Source of the DNA: Nevskiaceae bacterium | Lineage (GTDB): Bacteria; Pseudomonadota; Gammaproteobacteria; Steroidobacterales; Steroidobacteraceae | NCBI GenBank assembly: GCA_018883185.1 | Contig: VEQP01000014.1 | Location: 1 to 64,000 of the forward strand | Length of the DNA stretch: 64,000 bases | Direction of reading: 5' to 3' | Part shown: piece by piece, positions 62,892 to 64,000 of the stretch | How the letters are laid out: each line of letters begins with the position of its first letter | Position numbering within the stretch: the first letter of the stretch is position 1 | Position numbers and translations under genes: made by a program | Notes under the pieces: generated by a model | What the model was told of the DNA's origin: nothing | Seen by the model: the letters and a program-made list of their open reading frames with translations, nothing else | Database searches by the model: none

Positions 62892-63146
62892 ATGCAGATC
62901 CTTCCCTGTCCCTATTGCGGGCCGCGATCCGATGCCGAATTCCACTACGTCGGGGACGCGGACAAACCGCGACCGTCGCGCGACTGCAGCGACGAGCAGT
63001 GGGTGCAATACCTACTGATGCGCCGCAATGCTCGCGGTGCCGCGCGTGAACTCTGGGTTCATCGCAGCGGCTGCGGACGATGGCTAGTCTTGGTTCGCGA
63101 TACGGTGAACCACGAGGTACAAGCTGCGGAACCCATGAACCGATGA
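62892..63146 (+). CDS. soxD: Sarcosine oxidase, delta subunit
   Basis: 84 residues. It has the zinc-binding CPYCGPR near the N-terminus and the later HRSGCGRWL that supplies His and Cys, plus SDEQWVQYLLMRRNARG, all SoxD hallmarks. It binds zinc and holds the alpha-beta contact. Placed between soxB and soxA. Confidence 0.95.
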   Translation: MQILPCPYCGPRSDAEFHYVGDADKPRPSRDCSDEQWVQYLLMRRNARGAARELWVHRSGCGRWLVLVRDTVNHEVQAAEPMNR

Positions 63147-63153
63147 GCGAAGG

Positions 63154-64000
63154 ATGAACAGCAGCCTACGACGTTTGGTTGAAGGTGGCGAGATAGATCG
63201 CAGTCGCAAGCTCGAATTCAGCTTCGACGGCCTCTCCCTTTTCGGTTATGAAGGCGACACCATTGCATCCGCCTTGCTCGCGGCGGACATTCCGGTGCTG
63301 GCTCGAAGCTTCAAGTATCACCGCCCGCGCGGCCTACTCGGCGCACACCACGAGGAGCCGAATGTCATCCTAGATCTTCAGCTTGGGACTCGACACGATC
63401 CGAATGCGCGAGCAACCGTGGAGCCGCTGCGCGATGGCATGCGGTTGGCATCGATTCACGCCAAAGGCACAGCGCGGCGCGACAAGTTGGCGATCGTCGA
63501 TTACTTCGAACGTTTTATTCCCGCAGGTTTTTACTACAAGACTTTCATGTGGCCGAACTGGCACCTATACGAACCAGCCATCCGCAGGATGACAGGTCTC
63601 GGCCGCGTGGATGCCACCCGTCACATGCAGTCTGCGCCGCACCATCATCTCAGTGTGGATCTTTGTATCGTCGGCGCAGGCGCGGCGGGTCTGGCAGCCG
63701 CGCAAGCCGGGGTGCGCAGCGGACGAAGCGTGCTGCTCGTCGAACAGCGCACTCGTCTCGGCGGCGCGCTGCTCTGGCACGAAGCGACCATTGCTGACAG
63801 CCATGGTGCCCGATGGGCCGAAAGCGTTGCCGAATCGATCAGTGCCGCGGGCGCAAAACTGCTGATGCGGACCACTGCGGTAGGCCTTTATGACCATAAC
63901 GCCGTGGTACTGCACGAACGCGATGGGGATGCCGGTCGCATCTGGCAAATTCGCGCTCGGCAAATCGTACTGGCCACCGGAGTCATCGAGCGGCCACTGC
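63154..64000 (+). CDS. soxA: Sarcosine oxidase, alpha subunit (cut by window edge)
   Basis: First 282 residues only; the frame is open at the right edge. The N-terminal ferredoxin-like domain (LEFSFDGLSLFGYEGDTIASALLAADI, FKYHRPRGLLG) and the start of the NAD-binding flavoprotein domain (LCIVGAGAAGLAAAQAG) are those of SoxA (about 960 residues in full). GGAT ribosome site directly before the ATG at 63154; 7 bases after soxD. soxG is expected beyond the window. Confidence 0.94.
   Translation, partial: MNSSLRRLVEGGEIDRSRKLEFSFDGLSLFGYEGDTIASALLAADIPVLARSFKYHRPRGLLGAHHEEPNVILDLQLGTRHDPNARATVEPLRDGMRLASIHAKGTARRDKLAIVDYFERFIPAGFYYKTFMWPNWHLYEPAIRRMTGLGRVDATRHMQSAPHHHLSVDLCIVGAGAAGLAAAQAGVRSGRSVLLVEQRTRLGGALLWHEATIADSHGARWAESVAESISAAGAKLLMRTTAVGLYDHNAVVLHERDGDAGRIWQIRARQIVLATGVIERPL

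Noticed and set aside
1-64000. CRISPR arrays, tRNA/rRNA genes, insertion sequences, prophage or attachment sites
   Set aside because: No regularly spaced repeats, transposase or phage motifs, or cloverleaf-like intergenic sequence were seen; xerC is the housekeeping recombinase in its usual operon.

Overview
The window is GC-rich bacterial chromosome, almost completely coding, with no rRNA, tRNA, insertion sequence, phage gene or CRISPR array that I can see. The gene content (dapF-DUF484-xerC-hslVU, ubiE-ubiJ-ubiB, ubiK beside comM, glnK-amtB, AsmA and YdbH/YdbL envelope proteins, a TonB receptor, Tat substrates) points to a gammaproteobacterium. An aerobic, catabolically versatile soil or water lineage of the Nevskiales/Steroidobacterales/Xanthomonadales type is my inference from gene content only.

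Region 1-22.2 kb is mostly housekeeping. It opens with a leftward pair (a CHASE2 protein cut by the window edge and an SH3/M48-like protein with a damaged zinc site). It continues with a rightward envelope operon: an HtrA-like protease, YdbH, a YnbE-YdbL fusion lipoprotein and an AsmA protein. A cytochrome c, comM and ubiK follow, then a sigma-54/NtrC-type promoter ahead of glnK-amtB. A tightly overlapped operon comes next: a dehydrogenase/CoA-binding fusion, dapF, DUF484, xerC, hslV, hslU and an unknown membrane protein. A leftward DUF1800/DUF1501 secreted pair and a CarH-like B12 light-sensor regulator, divergent from a fasciclin gene, close the region.

Region 23-32.7 kb is an accessory metabolic block. 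It holds a MetE-like zinc methyltransferase, an SDR and an Asp/Glu-racemase-fold protein that both lack their canonical catalytic residues, a flavin hydroxylase, a paraoxonase-like lactonase, a Tat-exported amine oxidase, a small membrane protein, a stand-alone KAS III and an MFS exporter. The first four genes are close enough to be one operon, and I cannot assign their pathway. Region 32.7-41.4 kb holds the tiny ribosomal protein THX, a korC-korA-korB 2-oxoacid oxidoreductase operon with its own NAD(P)H-linked flavoprotein, a DUF971 gene and ubiE-ubiJ-ubiB.

Region 41.4-64 kb is catabolic and rich in regulators. A leftward gentisate-type operon (amidohydrolase, flavin hydroxylase, gentisate dioxygenase, fumarylpyruvate-hydrolase-like protein, aldehyde dehydrogenase) is divergent from an AraC regulator and lies near a TonB receptor, an SDR and a secreted hydrolase. 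An Lrp regulator is divergent from an ornithine cyclodeaminase-arginase-acyl/aryl-CoA ligase operon. A TetR regulator, a non-pyrrolysine MttB-family methyltransferase, an MFS transporter and soxB-soxD-soxA (cut by the window edge) suggest N-methyl amine, betaine or sarcosine demethylation feeding one-carbon units to folate. No stretch over 300 bases lacks a gene; the longest gaps (about 150-260 bases at 9561-9812, 22815-23070, 30194-30344, 46883-47092, 50559-50738, 53132-53290 and 60204-60447) hold regulatory DNA or nothing I recognise.
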